Shown here piece by piece: positions 1 to 11,278 of a stretch of 64,000 nucleotides of DNA; position 1 is the stretch's first letter; each line of letters begins with the position of its first letter. The notes beneath the pieces are model-generated. The model saw only the letters and a list, made by a program, of their open reading frames with translations, was not told the origin of the DNA and made no database searches. Origin of the DNA: Mortierella alpina (taxonomy: Eukaryota; Mortierellomycota; Mortierellomycetes; Mortierellales; Mortierellaceae); NCBI GenBank assembly GCA_029449245.1, contig JANATF010000006.1, positions 1,364,001-1,428,000 on the forward strand. The letters run 5' to 3'. Both the position numbers and the translations under genes were made by a program.

Positions 1-2113
1 GCTCATGTTGTAAGTGTTTTAACTGTGGAACTGCTGGACGGGCATTTTAATATGGGTGTCCTAGAAATCAGTCGCTACTGCAGACCTGCCATTTGATGAT
101 GATGCTCTGAGGCTTCTTGGTGACTCGGCCGAGTCAATGCAGGTCGTTATAAAAGCTTGTACTTATAAAAGCCTGGAAGGTCACAAGTTTGACGGCATTA
201 AGCAGAGTTGCATCGACAGTGCTTGGGAAGCCATGCTTCGGGTTTCCGATCAGTCTACTCCCACAAGTTTACAGCTAGCCTGGGTCGGAAGAAGTGGCTG
301 TCAGAGCTGTGATCACGTTCAAAGATTTTCCAGGCGGCGCTTCAAAGCTGTTCTCAAAAGGAAAGCAATCTTTTCAAGTCCCGGACATGATCCACTCCTG
401 GGAGCGATTTTGGCATATCAGAAATAAGATAGCATTCGAACGTTCAATTCACCGTCCTTAACGTGCTTTCCTGCAGAATTGCATCGACAGCAGCACAGTG
501 ATAGGCGTCTAGACAATCAACTGCAGAAAGTAATGTAGATCTGCCTGTTTCGATCGGGAAGAAAGGACTAAGAAATGTGGCTTTGCAAACTCTTCTTCGG
601 CAAGGCTCCCTCTTCGACTTGCATTGAGGACTATCGCGATGTCGAGATGTGAGCTGTATGAATATCTATAGCGACCTATTGTTCAAGCTCCACGAGCGAC
701 TAATAAGGATTCTCAAAGACGCCCAGGCCTACATGCACGGACTATACCCCCGAGCTGAACTTTTGCTCAAGAGAATGTGCAACAAAAGAAAGGAAGGTGG
801 GTAGACAATATCCAGAAGACATGTGAACCTGGCTTCCAGGTACGAGGGCCAGAGTGGGCGAGGGGTCGGGGGGTGGTGTCGGGTTGTTTTCCCGCGCTCG
901 AGTCCCCCACTAGTAATCGATTAAATCGAAGCTGGCTTAGCGGCTGGGGGATATCAATGAGAAAGAACCGGGGTGATGATAACTCCTCGGACAATTTTTC
1001 ACGCCCATTGCCCATAGTCTCTATCACTGGGACCATGTTTTTCTCCTACTTGAATTTAATACCGTGAATATGCACTCGCCTTCTGAAATTGAGCGGCTCA
1101 GCAGTATGGAGCGATGATTCTGATGAGGAATGGCCATGCTGGAAGCTGATCGCCTTGGCCAATGGGATCACAATCCTCCTGGTACTTCGAGATATTGCGG
1201 AATTGTGGGTTTGGTGTGTGGAGGGACGTCAAGCGTTGTAAAGCGATCTACTTTGATATGGAAAGTCATTGCGCCCAGTTACGTTTATTTCAAGGTAGGT
1301 CGTCAAAAGTCGATCAACTACTGTACAGTACAATAGACGAACCGTATGGAGTAGTCCACAGTGAACCGATTGAGTGGATGCTCAATGTCCATTCTAGGTA
1401 AAGTACTTTCTGATGAGGTGTGAACATGTACAGTGCTGTACAGGTGCAAAAACACCATAGGTATGCTCGGCCAATAGAGCAGTGAAGAGCGTTACATTGA
1501 ATCGAAAATGTACTACAGCATGCTTTTAGAGTACGATATATATGTTGTGCTCAATCGTTCCCGTTCAAGCCTCATCTTTATTTTGTCCCTGCTGCAGCAT
1601 TTGTAAGGGAGCACCGACATGCCACGCTCATCAATATTTTCTCTGCCCAAGGCAGCAACGAGCCACGACATTGTTTACTTGACCAATTCAGTCAATAATC
1701 GATGCCCTGGATCCCTTGAGCATTTGTCTTGCCTTGCTTTGCGTTGCGTTGCGTTGTGTTCCTTTTTTTTTTTGTTTTTTGTTTCTGTACAAATAGGCAC
1801 TCCTTGCGCACTCCTCCCCTCCTCTGTTTTGCTGTTCATCTCGCATTCGTCTCGCTCTGCTTTATTATCACCACTCTGTTTAGCCTCACCACATCCTTCC
1901 TCCTTGACTTTCCTCGTCACTTTCTTCGCCCTCTTTGCGATTACTTATAAACGAAAGGATTTCATACTTTTTTAATACAGAGGACTATCATCAACCGGTT
2001 CACTCTCTCACCCTGCATTGTCTCATTCTTGCTACCTTGTATATCTTCCCTTATACGATCTTCACAACTATTCACTTTCTACTGTCGCGACAACACAGCT
2101 ATATTTTTCTCCA
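1..2113. other. Intergenic, no supported gene; 5' flank of Crz1-like gene
   Basis: No reading frame here shows a recognisable domain or a convincing exon chain. Short open frames at 137-427 and 1130-1401 are uncharacterised and may be chance or decayed sequence. Near 1320-1445 the word TGTACAG recurs several times in palindromic settings. From about 1720 to 1940 the plus strand becomes C/T-rich. A TATAA-like word lies near 1946-1950, about 165 nt before the ATG at 2114. The C/T-rich stretch and TATA-like word are consistent with the promoter and leader of the next gene. Confidence 0.5.
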
Positions 2114-3757
2114 ATGCTCTCTTCTACTCTCGACCCCGCGCAACATCAAATTTCCCGCCTGCATCTCATTGAATACGGATTTCTCACAGCAAGCAACGGG
2201 GATACTGTCCCTCTCAGCGCTTCGGATCATCGCAACCATCTCGCCAAAGACAATACCAGTTCTCCGTTTTCCACATCTGTGCCCCAACTGCCAGCACAAC
2301 CACATCGGCAACAGTACGATTTGCCCGAGAGCTTTGACATTCAAAGTCTACCAAGTTTGATGTCACCCGATCCCTCAGTCCGCGACCGTTCCGAGTCTAT
2401 CGATGGTAGAGAAGACGAAGACGAGGATGAAGAGATGGATGAGTACGAGATTTTCGCCCTACCTACCCAGTATCAAGAGAGCCCCAACAAACCTATGACA
2501 CCGCTACAGCTTCTCAATTCGTCACGCCCTGTAGTCCTTGCCAGTGCTTATTCAGCTCAGCAGCAACAGTTGCATTCTCAGTACCAATCTCTTCAACAAT
2601 GCCATCAACACAACATCACAGTGCCGGACGTCGGTGTCTTGTATCCTCAACTGCAGTTTGGGCACCAACTACAGCAGCAACCAACCTGTGTTCTGCCAAT
2701 CTATGATCAGCAAAACACTGGGCAGTTCTTCTCATCCGACGTACAGGTCCAACCACTCGAACAGCAGCATACTTCACCCTACTCGTCCATACACAACAAC
2801 ACTGTCACCTTCAGTTCCCACGAATTCTCAAGTCATTCGCAGCATTACCGTGAGGCATTTTCGACCCAGCTCTTACACGCATTAGACCTTGGGGTCCACC
2901 AGCACTTGGATGCCCGGCCAACACCTCAGAACACTGTTGCGTCACTCGAACAAGACTTGGATATGCTGATGATCCCCCAGTTTGGCGGGAACTTGATCTG
3001 CACAGACTTGCTCATGGCATCATCAACCTCTTCGTTGATCCAGTCCCCGTCATTGTCGTGGACATCTATTACCCCTTCCCGAGACTCTTCCCCAAGCCTC
3101 GCACATGAGCATCTGGCCTTGACTGGCAACACTGGTAAACGGACGGCTGCTCGATCTAGCAAGAAGCGGTCTGGTTCCACCTACCCGCGTCATGGATCCA
3201 AGATTTCGAGGACAAAGTCCATGTCCTTGCTTGTGTCATCCTCTGTCTCTGCCTTTGCCTCTAGCGTCTCGACATCAGACTCGACGGCTGCACCGCCCGA
3301 GTCGGTGGAGGGCACTGATCCTTCAGAGCCATATCAGTCCCTTGCGGCTGCTGAGGCACCCATTAAACGCCGGCGACGTATGCGCCAGGTCAAGATCAAG
3401 GTCAAGCCTACGTCATTTGCATGCGACGCGGACGGATGTGGCAAGATCTTTTCTCGGGCTTACAACTTGACATCCCACATGAAGACGCATTCTGCTGAGC
3501 GTCCGTTCGTCTGTGGGTCCTGTCCACTGGCATTTGCCAGACGGCACGACCGCGAGCGACATGTGCGACTCCACACGGGCGAGAAGCCGTACACGTGTGA
3601 GAGCTGTGGCTGCGGGTTTATGAGGAACGATGCGCTGCATCGGCACCAGAGGATATGTGGGCAGTCTGCGTCAGCGCTCCTGGCGTTACTGCAGCAGCAG
3701 CAGCAGCGCCAAGAGAATGCCACAGGCTATGAAGATCTCTTTTCTCATGAGAGCTAG
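2114..3757 (+). CDS. C2H2 zinc-finger transcription factor, Crz1-like
   Basis: Single-exon gene, 547 aa from the ATG at 2114. An upstream in-frame ATG at 2018 lies in what looks like leader sequence, so the later start is preferred. The N-terminal 430 residues are low-complexity (Q, S, H and P rich) with an acidic patch near residue 100 (DEDEDEEMDEYE), as expected of an activation region. Three consecutive zinc fingers lie at about residues 436-515. The first is C-x4-C-x12-H-x3-H with FSRAYNLTSHMKTH. The second carries FARRHDRERHVRLHTGEKP. The third, FMRNDALHRHQRIC, ends in Cys and is therefore C2HC. The AYNLTSH / RHDRERH / DALHRH helix series resembles calcineurin-responsive Crz1 factors. 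That family moves to the nucleus on Ca2+ signalling and binds DNA through these fingers. I did not find a clear PxIxIT calcineurin docking motif, so calcineurin control is inference only. A short polyQ run follows the fingers. Confidence 0.8.
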   Translation: MLSSTLDPAQHQISRLHLIEYGFLTASNGDTVPLSASDHRNHLAKDNTSSPFSTSVPQLPAQPHRQQYDLPESFDIQSLPSLMSPDPSVRDRSESIDGREDEDEDEEMDEYEIFALPTQYQESPNKPMTPLQLLNSSRPVVLASAYSAQQQQLHSQYQSLQQCHQHNITVPDVGVLYPQLQFGHQLQQQPTCVLPIYDQQNTGQFFSSDVQVQPLEQQHTSPYSSIHNNTVTFSSHEFSSHSQHYREAFSTQLLHALDLGVHQHLDARPTPQNTVASLEQDLDMLMIPQFGGNLICTDLLMASSTSSLIQSPSLSWTSITPSRDSSPSLAHEHLALTGNTGKRTAARSSKKRSGSTYPRHGSKISRTKSMSLLVSSSVSAFASSVSTSDSTAAPPESVEGTDPSEPYQSLAAAEAPIKRRRRMRQVKIKVKPTSFACDADGCGKIFSRAYNLTSHMKTHSAERPFVCGSCPLAFARRHDRERHVRLHTGEKPYTCESCGCGFMRNDALHRHQRICGQSASALLALLQQQQQRQENATGYEDLFSHES

Positions 3758-4323
3758 ACTAGATTTCCCAATAAAGACTGCATACGTTAGCTGCAACATG
3801 CACACGCGGTGGTTGGTGAGATGCAGAAAAGTGCGGGGAATACGGGACACACAACACAGCGAAACCCCACTTTTTAGGCTCGTTCCGGCCGCTCGTTTCT
3901 AAACCAGGCGTGGCCCTCACCTGCCGGCGGAGCGTGGCCAGCGTGATCAGGAGTGCTTGCTTCGTAATTTCGCCTCTCTGACCATCATCACCCTTGGACA
4001 TCATCAGCACTGCTTCCATCTCGACGCATCCTGTGTGCATTGTGTCGTCCCGCCACTCCGCCGTGCTGCATTCACAATCCGCAACCTGCACTCTGCCCCA
4101 CGCTCTGCACCTGATTGCTTCTCCAGAGAGAGGCGTTCCTTTCTCCAGTTCGGACGACTGCTGCACCCACCTTGGAAGATACTTCACAGCTCCAGACTAC
4201 CAGGTCCATTCCTCACTGTGCAGAGCGCTAGCGGTTCTCCCGCCTATTATCTCTGTCCTGCAAGGGCAAGGAGCGATAAAGAGGCCACGGGCAGAGGAGT
4301 AGCACCACAGAAGCCACCACGAT

Positions 4324-7300
4324 ATGGCACACGTTTCGCCCCACGATTCCCAATCAGCGTCAACACCCCCACCGTCACCGCCGCTGACGGCGTCTCGTGG
4401 GAGCGACGCTCCTAAGCAGTTCGCAGCAGCATCGCAGTCCAATCCGCCGGAACAAAGAGAGGGTGCACGACCCGACAGCGTTCTACAGAAGCATAGCCAC
4501 CCCATCCATGCGGTTGTTGATCCTCCCTCCCACCAGTCCACCTCAGAGTCATCGCCACGGGGAACCTCAGATGCGGTGGTGGTGGCGGCAACAGCTGCAG
4601 CAACTGCAGCGGCAGCGGCAGCGGTCTCGTACACGTCGCATGAGCTGGCAATCGCCTACTCGATGGTTATTTCGGATGCACAACAGGAAGAGCAGCAGGA
4701 TAGGGAGCGAGTTGGGCAGGAGGAGGAAGAGGAGAAGCGACGACAGCGACGACAGCGACGACAGCTGGAGGAGCAGAATACAAAGCACCGGGACCAAGGT
4801 ATGTGTTGCTGTGTACAGTTGAAGCATCAAGCGTCCAGGACATTAGTGTGATCTGGCATGACTATCGATCGGAGCACGTTTTTCGCCCGTTTGTTGTTGG
4901 TGGACAGCCATCGACCGGCAGACACTGGCCAGTCCGCCTTTTTCTCGCTCTCGTCGTGTTCGTTGTCTGTCCTCCGCCGTCTCTTGTTTCTTTCGCATCG
5001 CCCTCCGCTCTCTCTTCTCTGTCTCTCTCTGTCCCTCTCTGTCCCTCTCTGTCTCTCTCTGCCCCTCTCTGTCTCCCTCTGTCTTTCACTCTCTCTCTGT
5101 GTGTGTCTTGCCTTCAATTCTTTTCGATTGCCTGTTCTATCCGCAGTGTTCTTTTTTTCTTATTTTCTTGCACTCCTGCCTTTCGTCGCTTGTTTGTCTC
5201 CATGGAGATCCTCCCAGAGGAGCCTCAGTCCTCTGATGGACCTCGCCTTCCCGGGCTGGCTGCTCATCACTCTCATTCTCCATACTCTCATCACCATCCT
5301 GATTCGACAGCCGCAATCGCTCCTAGTACTGCTCCCACTACTGCAACTGCTGCTGCCGCTGTAGCTGCCACTGCCTCTGCCAGCGCCTCTCGACCCGAAC
5401 ACAGCCATGCTCGCTATCCCTCAGAGTATGACGACTACCAGCGGTTACGGGAACACCAAAAGCCCTATCAAGAGGCAGATGACAGGATGCAGGACAGGAG
5501 AGAGGAAGCACGGCACGACCATATCGTTCGTCCGGCGCATGTTGCAGACCCGGCGTCGCATCCGACTTACCCGCTCCCTTCTCGTGGTCGCACGTACGGG
5601 CAGGAGCGAGTCGACTTTTCTCAAGGATCTGCAGACAGCCCACCGCACGCGGGATATACCCGACACGATGGTGGCGAGTACCACGAGGACAGACGAGAGC
5701 CGGAGCAAAGGCAGGAGGACGGGCAACAAGGCTATGGCAGCTTCGAGCACGGGAGTGGCAGCAGTGTGCAGAATGGTCCTGGAGCCAAGAGTGATTCTGG
5801 CCGGCATGTCGCTCACCATCCCAGGATTCGGTCTGCCCCACATTCGTTTCCCTCGCAGCAGCATCCTCATCCCCAGCACCAGAAGCACGCTACAGTATCA
5901 CACCATCCTAATGCCCTCAACCGATATCCGTTCTCTATACCGTCCATCTCAGCCAAGCTGGACCAGCCCCATCCCGAGGACGGTAGCGATGCTCTGTCGT
6001 CGCTGTGGAAGGTATGCTAACGTCGTACCGACGAAATATCAGATAGCTGTCTGCATTAACCCGTGCTTCCTCAACTGCCCGCGGCGCTCTCCTGGTTGCA
6101 CCATCCTGCTGCACATGCACAGCGCACTCACACAAAAGCCTGCAACGGCTCCAACGTTCTCTCTTAGAAAACAGCGCCACTCCAGGAGCCCTACTTTCGC
6201 ACACGGCACACCATAGCATCACAGCACACACTGTCGACTCTAGGAGGAGGTACGTCTTTGCTTGATGCATGTGCTTTCACGCTCGCACCTTGTTTCCAGC
6301 GATGATCCACTAATTTTGTTCATGCTCCTTTATAGTTTTGTTTTCCCTTGACGAGGTTCCGGCAGAGTTCAATCAGGACATGTATATCGCAATGCGGAAC
6401 CGCATCTTTGAGCTGGAAGCAAAGGCTGTCAACTATTCTCCCTTCTCCCACTCGCGCAAGCGATCCATTGATCGCTCAGATCCTGACGACTACCCAATCC
6501 GTTATGGTTACGGCACTGACAATCTGCATTACTCAAAGAGACCAAGTCATGGCAATTCATCGCGCTCCTCGCGGAGCCATGGCTATCCATTGGACGACCG
6601 GAATCCATCGCCTATTCACCGACCGTCCTCCTCTTATCCGTCATGGTACACCCCAGAGGTGTACACGAACAGCTCACGTTATCCGCAGCAGCACAGCAGG
6701 CATGAAGTGGAGTACAGTAACGATCCGCGTTCGTCTGGACCATCTCATTACGAGCTCGACTCCGATCCCGCCTCCCGTCCTAGTTCTCCGCAGCTGGCAG
6801 GGCACCGTCAGCAGGCACTACCTCCAATGAGAACGGGATATACTCCTCCACCGTCTGGAGTCCAAGGGCGTCCTAACCACCCACCCCACTCCCATCGCCC
6901 CGCTACCCAGTCCTTGGATTCACATCAATCGCAAGCGCGTCACGAAGAGCATCCTCGGCGTCCTGATTCGCCAAGTGGACCATATGCAGCGGGGGATCAT
7001 ACGCATCCCCATCCCCTGCCGAACCATACTCGTGCACAGGCCGGCCATGGTCCACCGCCCCATCTCTCACAGCAACCTCCCCATCCTCAACCAACACCTC
7101 ATCACTTTCCTCCTGCACATGCTGATCACTCGCAGCAGCCAAAGCAGCAGCCACAGCAGCATCAACCTACTCAAGGATATCCTCCCTTGCATCATAGAAG
7201 GCAACCGCATCCACAGCATCCCCAACAGCCCGCCAGTGGCCCTGCTATTGCAAAACAATCGCACGCCAGTCCCATGAACGGTGTCGGTTCGGAGCAACCG

Positions 7301-9202
7301 ATGTCTGTTCACCAGCAGCGGCACAGGGCCCAACAGCAAGCCCAATCGGCTCATTCAAGATCTTATCATCTCCACAAGCATATGCGTATGCTTGATCAGC
7401 AGCGGGCAGCGCAGCTCGCTGCCCAACAACAACAGCAAGAGATGCAGAAGCAGGCCCAGCAACAGAATCAACAGCAGCAGCTACAACAACAGCAGCGAGG
7501 AGGCCAGCCATTTAAGCCCATACAGAGACACTACCAGCCGCATCAACAGATGTATCCCGTCCATAATCAACCCATAGCCATTAAGCCGCATCCACAGCCC
7601 CCGCTGTCCCAGCAGGCTTTACGTCCCAATCCTTTCCAGCCTCAACAGCGAATTGTGCAGCAACAGCAACAGCAGCAGCAACAGCAAAATCACCAACACC
7701 AGTTACTGCAGCGCTACCATCAGCAACGGCAGCTTCAGCAGAAGCAACATCAGCTGCGTCAGCTGCAGCTTTTGAGGAACCGTTCCTCTGCAGCCCCGTA
7801 TCCTACTCAGAAGAATTCAAAGTATACTGTTGCAGCATCCCCAGGATCACATTCCCCAACTCCGCCTCGAGTGTTTGGACCGCAGGTGGACCAGCCCATC
7901 AAGAAATCAACTCGACCGTTAGAATGCTCCAATTGCATGGCTCTCGACTCTGTGACCTGGAAGCCTAAAGTAGATGTCGTTTCAGCGGAAGACCCTCCGA
8001 TGTCAGGATCGACGGACTCTGCCAATAATGAGGACGCGTCTGCAAGGAGCAGCATTTTGTGTCCGCCGTGCACAATATATTTGCAGACACATGGCAAGCC
8101 GCGACCTGTAGGCTCGTTCCGAGCCAACTTTTTGAAAAAGATTCACACACGTTTCAAGCGCGAGCTGCAGGAGGTCCGTTTTCAGGGCTGGCAGGACGCA
8201 CAAGTGCTTGAGATTGAGGATCGTATGTCTGAGCGAGAGTTTCAGATGGTTTTCAATGGGTTGGATGACAGCGATGCTTCACAAATTACAAGCGGACAGG
8301 TGTCGGCGTCTGGGTCGCCAGCACCAATGTCTAGTTCTGCATCAGGGTCGGCATCAACGGCTGTCGACACGACAGTCGCCACGTCTGGTGCTGCATCGGA
8401 TGCATCGGAACAGGAGTCGAAGGTGCCCAGAGACACTCCTTTATCAATTGGAGAGGCTAAGAAAAATGACAGTGTTGTGATCAAGATTGAGGACGACGAC
8501 GATGATGCGCAGGCGCTGACCCGAAAGGCCGTAAGGCCGGAAAATATCGAAGTTCGTACATTCCAGAGTGAAGCGTCCGTGGGAGAGCTGTTTGGTCACC
8601 GATGGAGAACCGAGCCAGTAGTTGGATACACGCTCGTGCACTTTGGGGGATCAGACCGGACGAGGATGGTTCCTATGAATCCTACGGTCCCATCACTTAG
8701 TAAGTGGGAAAGAGCGACATACCCTTCATGCTGTTCTGGTGATGGGGTGTTTGATGCGGAAATTAATCGTGTAACAATTTATCTTTGCTTTTTAGCAATC
8801 ACTTTTAACCGTTCGGAGCAATCAGTCACGTTCGCGTTCCGTGTGCTCGTCAACGGGCTTTGTCTCTTGTCCTCTGGTGGAGGCCCTCCAGCTCTGCACA
8901 TGCCCGAGATGGCGGATGACGACGAGTCGGAGGAAGACGAAGAAGAGGTTGTAGTTGTGCCCGATAATGACAAGGAGGATCAGTCGTCGCCCTCACCACC
9001 ACCACCACCACCACCAATGGGACTAGCGACAGCCGATAGCGGAGCAGCGCAAGACGCATCGTCATCACTAGCGCTCACTGCTGCACCATCGAAAGGAAGT
9101 GAGGTGACCAACGCCAGTGAGATCGTGGACGCAGATGTGCATGCTCATGAGGAGACTCCAGCTGCAAGTACCGTTAACAACGGTGGAAATCCAGACGCGT
9201 AG
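4324..9202 (+). CDS. Q/H/P-rich regulator with a divergent GATA-type zinc finger
   Basis: Proposed exons are 4324-4798, 5218-6011, 6377-8699 and 8796-9202, giving 1332 aa. Intron 1 (GTATGT...CAG) spans a long C/T tract and joins in phase. Intron 2 starts with GTATGC at 6012; its acceptor at 6376 is the only in-phase choice I found and is the weakest join. Intron 3 (8700-8795, GTAAGT...TTTTAG) is 96 nt with no stop codon. An alternative start is the ATG at 5202. The protein is mostly disordered: Ala-rich and charged at the start, then His/Gln/Pro-rich with long Q runs. Around residue 940 lies CSNC, then 41 residues, then CPPC followed by YLQTHGKPRPVG. This is the layout of a GATA or RERE-type finger with an enlarged spacer. 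A basic region (KKIHTRFKRELQEV) follows, and the C-terminus is acidic. Role inferred: chromatin or DNA-binding regulator. It is convergent with the F-box gene, 240 bp away. Confidence 0.65.
8700..8795 (+). other. 96-nt stop-free intron in the GATA-like gene
   Basis: GTAAGT donor at 8700 and a T-rich tract ending TTTTAG at 8795. The length is divisible by three and no stop falls in frame, so both spliced and retained forms could be translated. Splicing joins PSL to TITFNRSEQS. Confidence 0.65.
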
Positions 9203-9442
9203 ACTGTGGCGAAGGAGAGCTGGACAACTTGCTGGTCACTTTCATTTGTAACTAATGTTGACCTAGTAAAATGTATTGTACTATACCTATTGTGCACAGC
9301 AATAGACTGGGTGGTTGAGAATGCTGCAAGACAACGTGCGCAAGGATATTGGAAACCACGAGGGACGACCATAGCAATAGACCGAATAGTTGAGAAGGCC
9401 AATGTGCTGGCGGGCTGCTCACCGCAACAGAAGCAGCGATCC

Positions 9443-11278
9443 TCACTGGCGGTCCTTGATGTCAACATCAACCTTGAACGAGCATTTGCTGCTCAGCGTG
9501 GACTGAACCTGCAAGTATCCGGGCGAGTAGTCGCTGGCCCACCAGCTGTCGATGCTGTCCGCGTCCAGCTCATCAAGGTCCTCTAACGCAATCTCATCGT
9601 CATCACTGTCTTCGTCCTCGTCCTCGTCCTCGCGGTCGCCTTCGATCCCATTCTCATCCCCACCTCCTCCTGCTGGTTCTGCTGCGGGTTGTGTGCTTCC
9701 TCCTCCGTGCTTGTTCGCCTCCTCCGACCCTGTGTCTTTGGCCTTCCTCATTCTCTCCTCTCTGGACTTGACTCGAGCCTCCAGCTCCGCTCGTCTTTCT
9801 TCAGTTTCCTTGACACGTTCATCTTCAACGCGTCGGATTGCTTCGAGAGCACAGAACACCTTTGGCCAAAGCGACTTTGGAGGAGCTGATCCATCCTGGA
9901 GCGACTTGAACGATTGCTGCTTCTCGTACTCTTGAACCCTGGAATCGTCGATGAGGTCCTTGGCCCAGTGAGCCACCGCCTTAATCTTGCCTGCCTCGGG
10001 CGATTGTCTGCAAAAGTCCGTGTACCGCGTGTGGCCAAAAAACCAGGCCATCTCCGCCATCACATTGGCGATCACGTAAGGGTCATACTGGGCACACCCT
10101 CCAATAAAGTCGTTGCAGAGCCGAGAATCCGCCCGAATCTGCAACCGATGGACTCCAAGCAACGTCTGCATCATACGCTGACGACCGTTCCGGAGGTGCT
10201 GATTCAACCAGGAGAGCTGGTCCTTCTTGTTTGTCCATTGGGTCCAAACCTTCTGAGTCCGCATCTGGTAGTCGTACTCGGAATCGTCGCTGTAGTCATC
10301 CTCATCCTCATCCTCATCCTCATAATCGCTGTCAAAATCCATGTAGTCATCGCGATAACGGTGGCCAAAGTCGCTGTAGCGAGAGCGCCTGTAGACGGGC
10401 TGAAGCCTGCTCTGGATTTGTGCGGTTTGGGGCCCTTGCACAAAGACGTCGTCCTCTTGGGCAGATCGAGACGACATGACTTCTGGGTGGGTCGCGCCAT
10501 AATTGTCTCGGCATCGTTTACACATCCACACTAGACCCAACAGGTCTGGTCTTTGCACCGGCAGAGGTAGGTGAATACCATAATCTTTTGATCGGTTGAG
10601 ACAGACGTCGCATACGGCCACCATTTGACCCAGAATCAGGTCCTTGTAAGTCACAATGTTTCCTCCAGGCTGACCCATCTCATTCCGAACTGCAAGTTCT
10701 TGCCAGACATGGAGGCTGTCGATGATCGTGCGCCAGCCCTTGGATACCCTTGTCATGAGCGCGAGGCGTGTCGGTGGGACAAAGGAGAGCGTTATGTGCC
10801 AAATCTCCACGGGGATCTGCTTCAAAAGATCGGCTGCCAAAGGATGGTCACCATTCAGGACATCCCAAGCCTTTGATTCCTCGGGCTGGCAGAGATAGGC
10901 TGGGCGAGCGGTGGCCTTGCTGTTGTTGGCAGTGGTATGGTGCATCGGTGGTTCATCCTGTTCTTCACCGCTTTCATCCTCCTCAAAGTCGTCGTCGTAG
11001 ATGTCAACTTCCTCGTCCTCCTCCCCTTCCCCGTCTTCATGATTACCAGAATCGTCCTCCTTGTTAGGGGTTCCCACTTGGACATTGGAGGTGTTTACAA
11101 TATCGGTGGCGCCAGTGTTGGGGTTTACACCGTTTGACTCTGGGACACCCTGTCCACTTTGCTGTCGGAGCTGCTCGGCTTGGGAAGTCGCCAGTTCCTT
11201 GCCGCTGTAGAATTGCGACTCTTCACCGTCCTTGGGTCCTGGAGAGCTACCAGGCTGAGCCAGTGAGTCCTTGTTCAT
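9443..11278 (-). CDS. F-box protein with paired CxxC zinc-binding-like motifs
   Basis: Single-exon gene of 611 aa starting at the ATG at 11278. The N-terminal 150 residues are acidic and disordered. An F-box spans about residues 151-198: IPVEIWHITLSFVPP, RLALMTRVSKGWR, then VWQELAVR. Two CxxC pairs follow, C223/C226 (CDVC) and C253/C256 (CKRC), separated by 26 residues, which suggests a small zinc-binding fold. A very acidic linker at about 320-345 precedes a helical region. Near the C-terminus is a charged coiled coil (RVEDERVKETEERRAELEA), then another acidic patch. F-box proteins bind Skp1 in SCF ubiquitin ligases and recruit substrates; the substrate here is unknown. The 3' end converges on the GATA-like gene. 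Its 5' side faces a 1.1 kb intergenic region before the small secreted-protein gene. Confidence 0.8.
   Translation of the reverse strand: MNKDSLAQPGSSPGPKDGEESQFYSGKELATSQAEQLRQQSGQGVPESNGVNPNTGATDIVNTSNVQVGTPNKEDDSGNHEDGEGEEDEEVDIYDDDFEEDESGEEQDEPPMHHTTANNSKATARPAYLCQPEESKAWDVLNGDHPLAADLLKQIPVEIWHITLSFVPPTRLALMTRVSKGWRTIIDSLHVWQELAVRNEMGQPGGNIVTYKDLILGQMVAVCDVCLNRSKDYGIHLPLPVQRPDLLGLVWMCKRCRDNYGATHPEVMSSRSAQEDDVFVQGPQTAQIQSRLQPVYRRSRYSDFGHRYRDDYMDFDSDYEDEDEDEDDYSDDSEYDYQMRTQKVWTQWTNKKDQLSWLNQHLRNGRQRMMQTLLGVHRLQIRADSRLCNDFIGGCAQYDPYVIANVMAEMAWFFGHTRYTDFCRQSPEAGKIKAVAHWAKDLIDDSRVQEYEKQQSFKSLQDGSAPPKSLWPKVFCALEAIRRVEDERVKETEERRAELEARVKSREERMRKAKDTGSEEANKHGGGSTQPAAEPAGGGGDENGIEGDREDEDEDEDSDDDEIALEDLDELDADSIDSWWASDYSPGYLQVQSTLSSKCSFKVDVDIKDRQ

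Noticed and set aside
4803-5201. Coding use of the CT-rich stretch with Ser/Leu-rich frames
   Set aside because: The tract is simple-sequence and lies within a well-formed intron (GTATGT...CAG) of the GATA-like gene, or in its leader if translation starts at 5202.
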